This document shows, one piece after another, positions 22,025-29,224 of a stretch of 44,534 nucleotides of DNA (position 1 is the first letter of the stretch; every line of letters starts with the position of its first letter). Location of the stretch: positions 1 through 44,534 of the forward strand of contig NZ_JAIQLH010000070.1 in assembly GCF_020037025.1 (NCBI RefSeq). Direction: 5' to 3'. The notes beneath the pieces are model-generated. The model did no database searches and was not told where the DNA came from. It saw only the letters and a program-made list of their open reading frames with translations. This DNA comes from Streptomyces huiliensis (GTDB lineage: Bacteria; Actinomycetota; Actinomycetes; Streptomycetales; Streptomycetaceae). The position numbers were made by a program, and so were the translations under genes.

Positions 22025-23746
22025 GTGACGGAAGAGACCGGCCGGGGCGGGGCCGCCGGGAGCCTGATGCGGATCAGCATGCGGTGGATCAGCCTCCGGC
22101 TGCGCCTGATGCTGGTCTTCGCCCTGGTGGCGCTGGCGGCGGCGGTGTCCGCGTCGGCGATCGCCTACTGGCTGAACCGCGACGCGGTCCTCACCCGGAC
22201 GCAGAACGCGGCGCTGGACGACTTCCGCAAGTCGCTCCAGGACAACACCGGCTCGCTCCCGCTGACGCCGACCTGTCCCGAACTCCAGGACGCCGCCGAC
22301 CGGATGGCCGGCACGTCCCAGAAGTACGCGGTCCTGCTGATCGGGAAGGTCAAGGGCGGCGGCAGCTGCGCGGCGCCCTCCGACCGTGACCTGTTCACGC
22401 TGGCGACGGTGCCGAAGACGCTGGTCACGGCGGTGAACCGGGAGCGGAAGGTCGACGAGTCGAACCCGTACCCGTACCACCTGTACTGGCAGCGGATCAC
22501 CCTCGACGGCAAGCCGTACCTGGTGGGCGGCGCCAAGGTGATCGGCGGCGGGCCCACCGGCTACCTGCTGAAGTCGCTGGAGAACGAGCGCGCGGACCTC
22601 AACTCGCTCGCCTGGTCCCTGGGGATCGCCACCGGCCTGGCCCTGATCGGCTCGGCGCTGCTCGCCCAGGCGGCGGCCTCGACGGTGCTGCGGCCCGTGC
22701 AGCGGCTCGGCGAGGCGGCCAGCCGGCTGGGCGAGGGCAAGCTGGACACCCGCCTCCAGGTCTCGGGCACGGACGAACTGGCGGAGCTGTCGCGGACCTT
22801 CAACCGGGCCGCGGCGTCCCTGGAGAAGCGGGTCGAGGAGCTCAGCGCCCGCGAGGCGGCGAGCCGGCGCTTCGTCGCCGACATGTCGCACGAGCTGCGT
22901 ACCCCGCTGACCGCCATCACGGCGGTGACGGAGGTGCTGGAGGACGAGGCGGACTCCCTCGATCCGATGATCGCGCCGGCGGTGCAGCTCGTGGTGAGCG
23001 AGACCCGGCGGCTGAACGACCTGGTGGAGAATCTGATGGAGGTCACCCGCTTCGACGCGGGCACGGCCCGGCTCGTCCTGGACGACGTGGACGTCGCCGA
23101 CCAGGTCACCGCCTGCATCGACGCCCGCGCCTGGCTGGACGCCGTCGAGCTGGACGCGGAGCGCGGCATCATGTCGCGCCTCGACCCGCGCCGCCTGGAC
23201 GTCATCCTGGCGAACCTGATCGGCAACGCGCTCAAGCACGGCGGTTCGCCGGTGCGGGTGCGGGTGCGTCCGGTGGACCACCAGCTGATCATCGAGGTGC
23301 GCGACCACGGCCCCGGCATCCCGGAGGACGTGCTGCCGCACGTCTTCGACCGCTTCTACAAGGCCAGCGCCTCGCGCCCGCGCTCCGAGGGCAGCGGCCT
23401 CGGCCTGTCCATCGCACTGGAGAACGCCCACATCCACGGCGGCGAGATCACGGCCGCCAACTCGCCCGAGGGCGGCGCGGTCTTCACGCTGACGCTGCCG
23501 CGGGACCTGTCGGCGGCCGAGGACGGCGAGGGGGAGGCCGAGGAGACCGGTGAGTCCGGCAGGGCCGGAGGGTCCGGTGGGTCTGGTGGGTCCGGTGGGC
23601 CTGGCCGGACCGATGGCACCGGTGCGGCCGGCCGCAAGAACGGTGGCAAGGACGTCGGCAAGACCGGTGGCAAGACCAATGGCAAGGCCATCGGCAAGAA
23701 CGGCGGCAAGAACGGCCGCGGTCCGGCCGAAGGGGGCGCGAAGTGA
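22025..23746 (+). CDS. afsQ2: Sensor histidine kinase AfsQ2 with a Lys/Gly-rich C-terminal tail
   Basis: A 573-residue membrane histidine kinase, partner of AfsQ1. TM1 is about residues 26-50 (LVFALVALAAAVSASAIAYW). An extracytoplasmic sensor of about 140 residues with two cysteines follows, then TM2 near 195-218 and a HAMP domain (STVLRPVQRLGEAASRLGEG). The DHp domain has the phospho-acceptor in FVADMSHELRTPLTAI (about His289), and the ATPase domain has N (GNALKHGG), G1 (DHGPGIP), F (FDRFYKA) and G2 (GSGLGLSIALENAHIHGG) boxes. GTG 22025 is preferred because AGAGAG precedes it; a TTG at 21929 overlapping afsQ1 is also open. Residues about 497-573 form an unusual Gly/Ser then Lys/Gly/Asn repeat tail beyond the kinase core. 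Confidence 0.92.
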   Translation: MTEETGRGGAAGSLMRISMRWISLRLRLMLVFALVALAAAVSASAIAYWLNRDAVLTRTQNAALDDFRKSLQDNTGSLPLTPTCPELQDAADRMAGTSQKYAVLLIGKVKGGGSCAAPSDRDLFTLATVPKTLVTAVNRERKVDESNPYPYHLYWQRITLDGKPYLVGGAKVIGGGPTGYLLKSLENERADLNSLAWSLGIATGLALIGSALLAQAAASTVLRPVQRLGEAASRLGEGKLDTRLQVSGTDELAELSRTFNRAAASLEKRVEELSAREAASRRFVADMSHELRTPLTAITAVTEVLEDEADSLDPMIAPAVQLVVSETRRLNDLVENLMEVTRFDAGTARLVLDDVDVADQVTACIDARAWLDAVELDAERGIMSRLDPRRLDVILANLIGNALKHGGSPVRVRVRPVDHQLIIEVRDHGPGIPEDVLPHVFDRFYKASASRPRSEGSGLGLSIALENAHIHGGEITAANSPEGGAVFTLTLPRDLSAAEDGEGEAEETGESGRAGGSGGSGGSGGPGRTDGTGAAGRKNGGKDVGKTGGKTNGKAIGKNGGKNGRGPAEGGAK

Positions 23747-24315
23747 GACGCACGGCGCGGACGGCCGCGCTCGCTGCCGCACTGTGCGCCCTCGCCGCCG
23801 GCTGCGGCATCCGCGGCACCGCCGTCCCCGTCGACGCGGGCAGCGCACCCTCCCGGGCGTCCTGCCTGACCCGGCCCGCCCCGGCCACGCCCCCGCCGAA
23901 CGGCCCGGCGCTCACCGTGCAACTGGTGTGCGCCTCCCAGCTGGCGCCCGTCGTCCGGCAGCACTCCGCCCCCGGGGCGGAGCGCCCCGTCGACATGGCG
24001 CGGGCGCTCCTCGACGAGCTGCGCCGCCAGCCCTCGTCCGCCGAGGAGGGCACGGGCCTGTCCACCGACGTGCCGCAGCGGCTCACCGTCGCCGGCCCGC
24101 GCCGGGACGACCCGGCCGGCACGCTCCGGCTGAGCACCCCGCCGGACGAACTCCCCCAGCTCGGCCTGGCGCAGATCGTCTGCACGTTCGCGGGCACCGC
24201 GGCGGCCGGGAACCGGCGCTCGGTGCTGCTCGGCGGGCCCGGCGGGGAGGCGCCCCGGAGCTATGTGTGCACGGACGACGTCCGGGCCCACCCGGAGAAC
24301 CTCCAGGGCGACTGA
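23743..24315 (+). CDS. Lipoprotein encoded in the afsQ operon
   Basis: A 190-residue lipoprotein. The signal peptide (RRTARTAALAAALCALAAGC) carries a lipobox ending at Cys22, so it should be anchored on the outer membrane face of the cell. The mature region has PVDMARALLDELRRQPSSAE, a GTGLSTDVPQRLTV stretch and paired cysteines (TFAG region and YVCTDD). This layout resembles the GerMN-like lipoproteins encoded beside some Streptomyces two-component systems. Its GTG start overlaps the afsQ2 stop by four bases (GTGA), so the two are translationally coupled. It may modulate AfsQ2 sensing, by analogy with CseA (inference). Exact function unknown. Confidence 0.8.
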   Translation: MRRTARTAALAAALCALAAGCGIRGTAVPVDAGSAPSRASCLTRPAPATPPPNGPALTVQLVCASQLAPVVRQHSAPGAERPVDMARALLDELRRQPSSAEEGTGLSTDVPQRLTVAGPRRDDPAGTLRLSTPPDELPQLGLAQIVCTFAGTAAAGNRRSVLLGGPGGEAPRSYVCTDDVRAHPENLQGD

Positions 24316-24405
24316 CGCGCCGGAGCGGCGCCCTCCGCGGGCCCGCGCCGGCACCGCGCGTCCGCGGCCGGAACCGCGCGCCCCGCGCACCGCGTCCTGT
24401 GGTGC

Positions 24406-25020
24406 GTGCAGCGTCATGGTTACGGCGGTACGGCCGCCCTCCGACACCGCTACCGCGTCGCGGGCTGCGTCCTCCTCGCCGCCCACCTGGTCGTGGTGGG
24501 CTGGCTGGCCATGCGGCCGTTGACCGCTCCCTGGGTCTCCGCCGCGCACCTGGAGCCGTTCGCCACGCTCCGGGCCGACCTCGCGCTCGGCCCCTGGGAC
24601 GCGACCCGGGAGATCTTCAGAGGACTGCTCCCGTTCGCGCCGCTGGGGGTGCTGCTGCCCTGGGCGGGCGGCCGGCTCGACGCGTCGCGGCTGGGCTCGC
24701 TGGCCCGTACGGTCTTCACCTCCGCCATGCTCTCCCTGGTCCTCCAGGTGGTGCGCGGCGGTGTGGTGGGGCAGGTGCTGGACCTGGACGCGCTGCTGCT
24801 CAACGTCACCGGGGTGACGGTCGCCCACCTGGCGGTGGTGCCCGCGGCCCGGGCCCGGCTGCGCCGGCGGGACCAGGGTGACGAGGGCGTGCGCGCCGCC
24901 TCCTCCCGACCCCCACTGCCCCTCCTCCGTGAGGAGGGGTCGTCTCAGGGTTCGACCCCGACGATCCCCAGGGTCGGAGTCGCCCCCTGGAGTGACGCCC
25001 TGCCGGGCGCCCGCCCCTAG
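24406..25020 (+). CDS. VanZ-family membrane protein
   Basis: A 204-residue membrane protein with the VanZ pattern: a first membrane segment (VAGCVLLAAHLVVVGWLAMR), a loop with REIFRGLLPFAPLGVLLPW containing the second segment, ARTVFTSAMLSLVLQVVRG as the third and LDLDALLLNVTGVTVAHLAV as the fourth. VanZ homologues can give low-level teicoplanin resistance in enterococci, but their biochemistry is unknown. The GTG at 24406 is chosen near the start of homology. The last ~45 residues are low complexity and cross a perfect DNA hairpin (24919-24939), so the annotated C-terminus may be a read-on tail. Confidence 0.75.
   Translation: MQRHGYGGTAALRHRYRVAGCVLLAAHLVVVGWLAMRPLTAPWVSAAHLEPFATLRADLALGPWDATREIFRGLLPFAPLGVLLPWAGGRLDASRLGSLARTVFTSAMLSLVLQVVRGGVVGQVLDLDALLLNVTGVTVAHLAVVPAARARLRRRDQGDEGVRAASSRPPLPLLREEGSSQGSTPTIPRVGVAPWSDALPGARP
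24919..24939 (+). terminator. Perfect 9-bp hairpin inside the VanZ C-terminal tail
   Basis: CCCCTCCTC (24919-24927) and GAGGAGGGG (24931-24939) with a 3-nt loop. It lies within the reading frame of the VanZ gene but where the encoded protein is low complexity, and may act as a terminator or be part of the pspC upstream region. Confidence 0.45.
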
Positions 25021-25098
25021 CGTGGAGTCATCGGGAGAACGCTCCCGGCCCCGGGCCCACCGCCCGGGTTCTCCGCTCCGACGCGAGGAGACTCCGCC

Positions 25099-25311
25099 AT
25101 GTCCGCCGCCCTGGTCCGCCCCCGCGACCACCGGATGATCGCCGGTGTCTGCGCGGGGCTCGCCCGCCGCTTCGGCACCACCCCCACCACGATGCGGGTC
25201 ATCTTCCTGGTGTCCTGCCTGCTGCCCGGCCCCCAGTTCCTGGTCTACCTGGCGCTGTGGCTGCTGCTGCCCTCCGAGGGCGGCCGCCGCGGCACGGCCG
25301 AGTCCTGGTGA
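25099..25311 (+). CDS. PspC-domain membrane protein
   Basis: A 70-residue protein consisting almost entirely of a PspC domain: RPRDHRMIAGVCAGLARRFG, then TTPTTMRVIFLVSCLLP and FLVYLALWLLLPSE as one or two membrane segments. The ATG is preceded by GCGAGGAGAC. PspC-domain proteins sense or respond to membrane and envelope stress. A -10-like TAGCGT lies near 25018-25023. The gene is monocistronic and is followed by a hairpin shared with the convergent secreted gene. Confidence 0.85.
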   Translation: MSAALVRPRDHRMIAGVCAGLARRFGTTPTTMRVIFLVSCLLPGPQFLVYLALWLLLPSEGGRRGTAESW

Positions 25312-25358
25312 CGCACGACGAACGGCCCGCGCACGCCGAACGGCCCGCGCACGACAGC

Positions 25359-25388
25359 GGCCGCGCCCCCTGAGCGGGGTGCGCGGCC
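25359..25388. terminator. Bidirectional terminator between pspC-like and secreted genes
   Basis: GGCCGCGCCCC (25359-25369) pairs with GGGGTGCGCGGCC (25376-25388) with a single bulged T. It is preceded by two direct copies of CGAACGGCCCGCGCACG. Confidence 0.7.
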
Positions 25389-25419
25389 GGTGTACGGAGC
25401 GTGGCGCCGGGCGGGGAGT

Positions 25420-25818
25420 TCAGTGCCCGGACAGGTTGGGGGTCGACAGGCCCTTGGGCAGGGCGCCGTCCGGGATGAGGCCCAGCAGACCGCCGTTGCC
25501 CTTGTTGTCGCCCGGCGCGCTCTCCGGGGCCGCGGCCTTCTGCGGCCGCTCCGGGAACACCGCGCGGTCCAGGGCCCCGGCCACGGTCTCCACGGCGGAC
25601 GAGCTGAGCGCGCGGTTGGCGGCGCTGATCACCGGTCCGCCCGGGAGCGTCGGCGCCAGGTCCTCGATGGGCAGCTGCCTGCTGGTGCCCGCGGCCAGGT
25701 TGGTGACCCTCTCCAGCGGACCCTTGGGAGCCGCGGCCGACGCGGTGCCCGCCGCGGTGACGGCGATGGCAGCGCCGAGGGCGGCGGCACCGATGGTCTT
25801 GATGGTTCCCTGCTTCAT
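25420..25818 (-). CDS. Small secreted protein of unknown function
   Basis: A 132-residue protein with a Sec signal peptide (MKQGTIKTIGAAALGAAIAV, cleavage after ASA near residue 29). The mature part is Pro/Ala/Gly-rich with LPIEDLAPTLPGGPVISAAN and ALSSSAVETVAGALDRAV segments and a LLGLIPDGALPKGLSTPNL tail. It has no cysteines or recognised domain. The ATG at 25818 follows GAGGACAG. Several Streptomyces genes of this size and composition exist, but none has a function I know. It is convergent with the PspC gene. Confidence 0.7.
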   Translation of the reverse strand: MKQGTIKTIGAAALGAAIAVTAAGTASAAAPKGPLERVTNLAAGTSRQLPIEDLAPTLPGGPVISAANRALSSSAVETVAGALDRAVFPERPQKAAAPESAPGDNKGNGGLLGLIPDGALPKGLSTPNLSGH

Positions 25819-25900
25819 GTGAAATCTGTCCTCGTGACGGTGGAGGGTAATTTCCCGGAGGCTTTGCAACCTGTCACGAGAACGACCGGCCGGCACCGAA

Positions 25901-25937
25901 TGACACGGCCGGGACGTTTGAATTCCCGGCCGTGTCA
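25901..25937. terminator. Strong hairpin downstream of add
   Basis: Perfect 13-bp arms, 25901-25913 (TGACACGGCCGGG) and 25925-25937 (CCCGGCCGTGTCA), flank an 11-nt AT-rich loop. A second, shorter hairpin is at 25984-26003 (GCGGGCCC/GGGCCCCGC), directly after the add stop. Either or both can end the add transcript. Confidence 0.75.
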
Positions 25938-26009
25938 GTCGTATTCAGGGACGATTGACCGCCAGTCGTATCGCAGCGGAAACGCGGGCCCGACGGGCCC
26001 CGCCGTTCT

Positions 26010-27125
26010 CTAGCGGAACAGCCACTCGGACTTGAGCTCGGCGTATCCCGGCTTGATCACGTCGTTGATCATGGCGAGCCGCTCGTCGAAGGGAATGAAG
26101 GCGGACTTCATCGCATTGACGGTGAACCACTGCATGTCGTCGAGCGTGTAGCCGAATGCCTTGACCAGGTGCTCGAATTCGCGGCTCATGCTGGTTCCGC
26201 TCATCAGACGATTGTCGGTGTTCACCGTCGCCCGGAAGTGCAGTTTGCGGAGCAGGCCGATCGGGTGCTCCTCGTACGAGGTGGCCGCCGCCGTCTGGAG
26301 GTTGGAGGTCGGGCACATCTCCAGCGGGATGCGCTTGTCCCGGACGTACGACGCGAGGCGGCCGAGCTTGACCGTGCCGTCCTCGGCGATCTCGATGTCG
26401 TCGATGATCCGCACACCGTGGCCGAGCCGGTCGGCGCCGCACCACTGGAGCGCCTGCCAGATGGACGGCAGGCCGAACGCCTCACCGGCGTGGATGGTGA
26501 AGTGGTTGTTCTCACGCTTGAGGTACTCGAACGCGTCGAGGTGGCGGGTGGGAGGGAAGCCCGCCTCGGCGCCCGCGATGTCGAAGCCGACGACGCCGGA
26601 GTCCCGGTAGCGGTTGGCGAGTTCCGCGATCTCCAGGGCGCGGGCGGCGTGCCGCATCGCGGTCAGCAGGGCGCCGACGCGGATGCGGTGACCGGCCTCC
26701 TTGGCCCGCCGCTCGCCGAGCCGGAAGCCCTCGTTGACGGCCTCGACGACCTCTTCGAGCGTGAGTCCGGCCTCCAGGTGCTGCTCGGGGGCGTAGCGGA
26801 TCTCGGCGTAGACGACGCCGTCGGCGGCGAGGTCCTCGGCGCACTCGGCGGCCACCCGGACCAGGGCGTCGCGGGTCTGCATGACGGCGCAGGTGTGCGC
26901 GAAGGTCTCCAGGTAGCGCTCCAGCGACCCGGAGTCGGCGGCCTCGCGGAACCAGACGCCCAGCTTCTCGGGGTCGGTCTCGGGGAGGCGGTCGTACCCG
27001 GATTCCCGGGCCAGGTCGACGACCGTGGCGGGGCGCAGGCCGCCGTCCAGGTGGTCGTGGAGGAGCACCTTGGGGGCGCGGCGGATCTGTTCGGGCGTCG
27101 GGAGGGTGGTGGTGTCGCTCGTCAT
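26010..27125 (-). CDS. add: Adenosine deaminase
   Basis: A 371-residue enzyme deaminating adenosine and deoxyadenosine to (deoxy)inosine, which DeoD then phosphorolyses. The metal ligands are in HDHLDG (residues 23-28). The catalytic His-Ala-Gly-Glu is in [10 protein letters not shown] (about 211-215), the next His/Gly in RLGHGVRI, and the Asp pair in the C-terminal VNTDNRLMS segment. [10 protein letters not shown] contributes to the substrate pocket. Length fits the actinobacterial family. The ATG at 27125 lies six bases after a TAGAGT -10 box, so the mRNA is probably leaderless, and the operator at 27142-27153 ties it to deoD and deoC. Confidence 0.95.
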   Translation of the reverse strand: MTSDTTTLPTPEQIRRAPKVLLHDHLDGGLRPATVVDLARESGYDRLPETDPEKLGVWFREAADSGSLERYLETFAHTCAVMQTRDALVRVAAECAEDLAADGVVYAEIRYAPEQHLEAGLTLEEVVEAVNEGFRLGERRAKEAGHRIRVGALLTAMRHAARALEIAELANRYRDSGVVGFDIAGAEAGFPPTRHLDAFEYLKRENNHFTIHAGEAFGLPSIWQALQWCGADRLGHGVRIIDDIEIAEDGTVKLGRLASYVRDKRIPLEMCPTSNLQTAAATSYEEHPIGLLRKLHFRATVNTDNRLMSGTSMSREFEHLVKAFGYTLDDMQWFTVNAMKSAFIPFDERLAMINDVIKPGYAELKSEWLFR

Positions 27126-27131
27126 TGCGGC

Positions 27132-27153
27132 ACTCTAGCCCCTACGCGCGTAG
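27132..27153 (-). promoter_or_regulatory. Nucleoside-regulon operator and -10 box of add
   Basis: The perfect palindrome CTACGCGCGTAG is at 27142-27153. On the minus strand the -10 box TAGAGT occupies 27137-27132, followed by six bases and the ATG at 27125 (leaderless). Four bases separate operator and -10. Confidence 0.78.
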
Positions 27154-27229
27154 ATGCACCCGAACGATACGCAACGGTGACCCGTCGGCGGGGTGGACAC
27201 CGCGCGCCGTTCTGCCATCGTTGTCTGCC

Positions 27230-28114
27230 ATGGTTCAGCAAGCGCTGCCGCAACCGGATCCGCTGGGGCCGGACGGGTCACCAGAGGGATCAGAAGAACC
27301 AGAGAGCACAGAGGGACTGCTCGGCCCCGTGGGGAAGTTGGGGCGGAAGTGGGACCCCCGGCGTCGGACGACCGCCGAACCCGCGCTGAGCAGGCCGTTC
27401 GGGGCGGGCCGGCCCGGCGAGGCCGTCACCGGGGTGGCGCTGCTGCTGCCCGGTGGCCCGGCCACCGGGCGTAGGCGTCCGCCGTCCCGGATCCCGGCCG
27501 CCCAGAGCCGGCTGGCCCGCCGGCTCACCCGCGCGGGCGCCGGCGACGGCCTGGCCACCCATGTCGTCCGGTACCGCCACCGGGGCTGGAACGGCGCGGC
27601 GGCGCACCCGGTGGAGGACGCCCTGTGGGCGGCGGACGAGGTGGTGCGGCGGTACGGCGACGTACCGGTCTGCCTGGTCGGTACGGACCTGGGCGGCCGG
27701 GCGGCGCTGCGGGCGGCGGGCCACCCGGCCGTGACCGGCGCGGTGGCGATCGCCCTCTGGCTCCCCGAGCCCGAGGCCGTCCTCGACCCCGACCCGGTGC
27801 GGCAGCTGGCCGGGCGCCGGGTGCTGCTGGTGCACGGGACCAACGACGAGCGCACCGACCCGGACCTCTCCTACCGGCTCGCCGAGCGGGCCAAGAAGGT
27901 CAACCGGGAGGTGTGCCGGTTCGAAGTCCACTCCGACGGGCACGGATTGCGGCAGCACCGCGCCGAAGTGCTGTCCCTCACCGCCGACTTCGTGCGGGGC
28001 ACGCTCTTCGGCCACCCCTGCGCCCGGCCGCTGGCCGACGCCCTGGCCGCCCCTCCCCCGCTGGGCCTCCGGATGCCGCTGGCCTGCGGTTTCGGCGAGA
28101 CGCTGGGCCACTGA
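27230..28114 (+). CDS. Alpha/beta-hydrolase-fold protein with Asp at the nucleophile position
   Basis: A 294-residue alpha/beta-hydrolase-like protein. An N-terminal ~80-residue Pro/Glu-rich extension precedes the fold (GVALLLPGGPATGRRRPPS, LARRLTRAGAGDGLATHV). The nucleophile elbow reads VGTDLGGRAALRAAG, so the residue usually Ser is Asp153. The later acid is in VLLVHGTNDERTDPD and the His in VHSDGHGLRQH. An Asp nucleophile occurs in haloalkane dehalogenases and epoxide hydrolases, or the protein may be a non-hydrolytic relative. It diverges from add, and a hydrolase sits beside add in M. tuberculosis too (Rv3312c, from memory). The ATG at 27230 is chosen as the likeliest start. Substrate unknown. 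Confidence 0.75.
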   Translation: MVQQALPQPDPLGPDGSPEGSEEPESTEGLLGPVGKLGRKWDPRRRTTAEPALSRPFGAGRPGEAVTGVALLLPGGPATGRRRPPSRIPAAQSRLARRLTRAGAGDGLATHVVRYRHRGWNGAAAHPVEDALWAADEVVRRYGDVPVCLVGTDLGGRAALRAAGHPAVTGAVAIALWLPEPEAVLDPDPVRQLAGRRVLLVHGTNDERTDPDLSYRLAERAKKVNREVCRFEVHSDGHGLRQHRAEVLSLTADFVRGTLFGHPCARPLADALAAPPPLGLRMPLACGFGETLGH

Positions 28115-28117
28115 CGG

Positions 28118-29161
28118 TCAGCGGTGCAGCAGCAACTGCCCCCGGCGCGAGAGCAGGAAGCGCTTGAAGGCGGCCACCGGCGGGGTATCGGGGTGCCCGT
28201 CCAGCCAGGCGACGCCGATCTCGCGGACCGCCCGCGGCGCGGTGACGGTCAGCTCCACGACGCCGGGGCGCGGCACGGCGGGCGGCGGCAGCAGGGCCAC
28301 CCCGAGCCCGGCGGCGACCAGGCCGCGCAGGGTCTCGGGATCCTCGCCCTCGAACGCGATCCTCGGGCTGAACCCGGCCTCCGCGCAGAGCGCGTCGGTG
28401 ATGCGGCGGAGCCCGTAGCCCGGTTCGAGGGTGACGAACAGCTCGGCGGACGCCTCCGCGAGGCGGATCCGCTTCCGGACGGCCAGCGGGTGGTCGTCGG
28501 GGACGACGAGCCGCAGCTTCTGCTCGTCGAGGCGGCGGGCGACGAGGTCCGGGGCGTCCGGGACGGGTGAGGTGAGGCAGAGGTCGAGGTCGCCGTCGCG
28601 GAGCCGCTCGATCATGGCCTCGCCGTAGTTCTGCACGAGCTGGAAGCGGACGCGGGGGTGGTCGGCACGGAAGGCGCGGAGGAGCTCGGGTACGGTCTCG
28701 GAGCCCATGGTGTGCAGGAAGCCGAACGCGACCTTGCCGGCGGCGGGGTCGGCGTCCGCCCGGACGGACTCGGCGGCGCGGTCCACCTCGCCGAGCGCCC
28801 GCTCGACCGTGGCGAGGAAGGTGCGGCCGGCGGCGGTGAGCGAGACCGTACGGCCGTGGCGGGCGAACAGGGCGACGCCGAGGTCGTGTTCGAGCCGGGC
28901 CATGGAGCGGCTGAGCGTGGACTGCGGCATCTCCAGCTGCTGGGCGGCGCGGGTGACGTGCTCGTGCCGGGCCACGGCGACGAACTGGGCGAGGCGCGGG
29001 GTGAGCGTCACCGCCCAGGAGTCGGCTTCGACGTTCGCGCTCGGCGCGGGTGCCGTGGCGGCCGCCTGAGTGACGGGCGTCAAGGACGCGCCAGTAACAG
29101 GGATGTCTTTTCTGTTGCCGCCCGGTGACAGACGCCGCTCTGACCTGTGCTCATGCTTCAC
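28118..29161 (-). CDS. LysR-family transcriptional regulator
   Basis: A 347-residue LysR regulator. The winged helix (about residues 52-110) reads LAQFVAVARHEHVTRAAQQL, then MPQSTLSRSMARLEHDLGVA. The co-inducer domain has VAFGFLHTMGSETVPELLRA, PRVRFQLVQNYGEAMIE and GVALLPPPAVPRPG. The GTG at 29161 is used because CATAAT, an excellent -10, ends seven bases before it (leaderless). The ~50-residue N-terminal extension this implies is unusual, and a GTG at 29011 would give the classical LysR start. It diverges from an MFS exporter gene across a LysR-type inverted repeat, and its 3' end is three bases from the convergent hydrolase gene. Confidence 0.85.
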   Translation of the reverse strand: MKHEHRSERRLSPGGNRKDIPVTGASLTPVTQAAATAPAPSANVEADSWAVTLTPRLAQFVAVARHEHVTRAAQQLEMPQSTLSRSMARLEHDLGVALFARHGRTVSLTAAGRTFLATVERALGEVDRAAESVRADADPAAGKVAFGFLHTMGSETVPELLRAFRADHPRVRFQLVQNYGEAMIERLRDGDLDLCLTSPVPDAPDLVARRLDEQKLRLVVPDDHPLAVRKRIRLAEASAELFVTLEPGYGLRRITDALCAEAGFSPRIAFEGEDPETLRGLVAAGLGVALLPPPAVPRPGVVELTVTAPRAVREIGVAWLDGHPDTPPVAAFKRFLLSRRGQLLLHR

Positions 29162-29168
29162 AGGATGG

Positions 29169-29218
29169 ATTATGGCCATTCTGTGCATTGGACGCATCAA
29201 ATGCAGCCTGCATACGGT
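29169..29218. promoter_or_regulatory. Divergent LysR/MFS promoters with LysR-type operator
   Basis: TGCATT (29184-29189) and AATGCA (29200-29205) form an inverted repeat with a 10-bp spacer, a LysR-type T-N11-A site. On the minus strand CATAAT (29174-29169) serves lysR; on the plus strand TACGGT (29213-29218) serves the MFS gene, six bases before its ATG. Both transcripts look leaderless. Confidence 0.65.
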
Positions 29219-29224
29219 TTGGAC

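Noticed and set aside
21043..22080. Open frame extending sigQ upstream to 22080
   Set aside because: It is antisense to afsQ1; the sigma factor homology and a proper ATG are at 21042.
18742..25818. The two small secreted proteins (18742-19158 and 25420-25818) as paralogues
   Set aside because: They share size and Gly/Pro/Leu composition but no aligned motif that I could see beyond short LP-G stretches.
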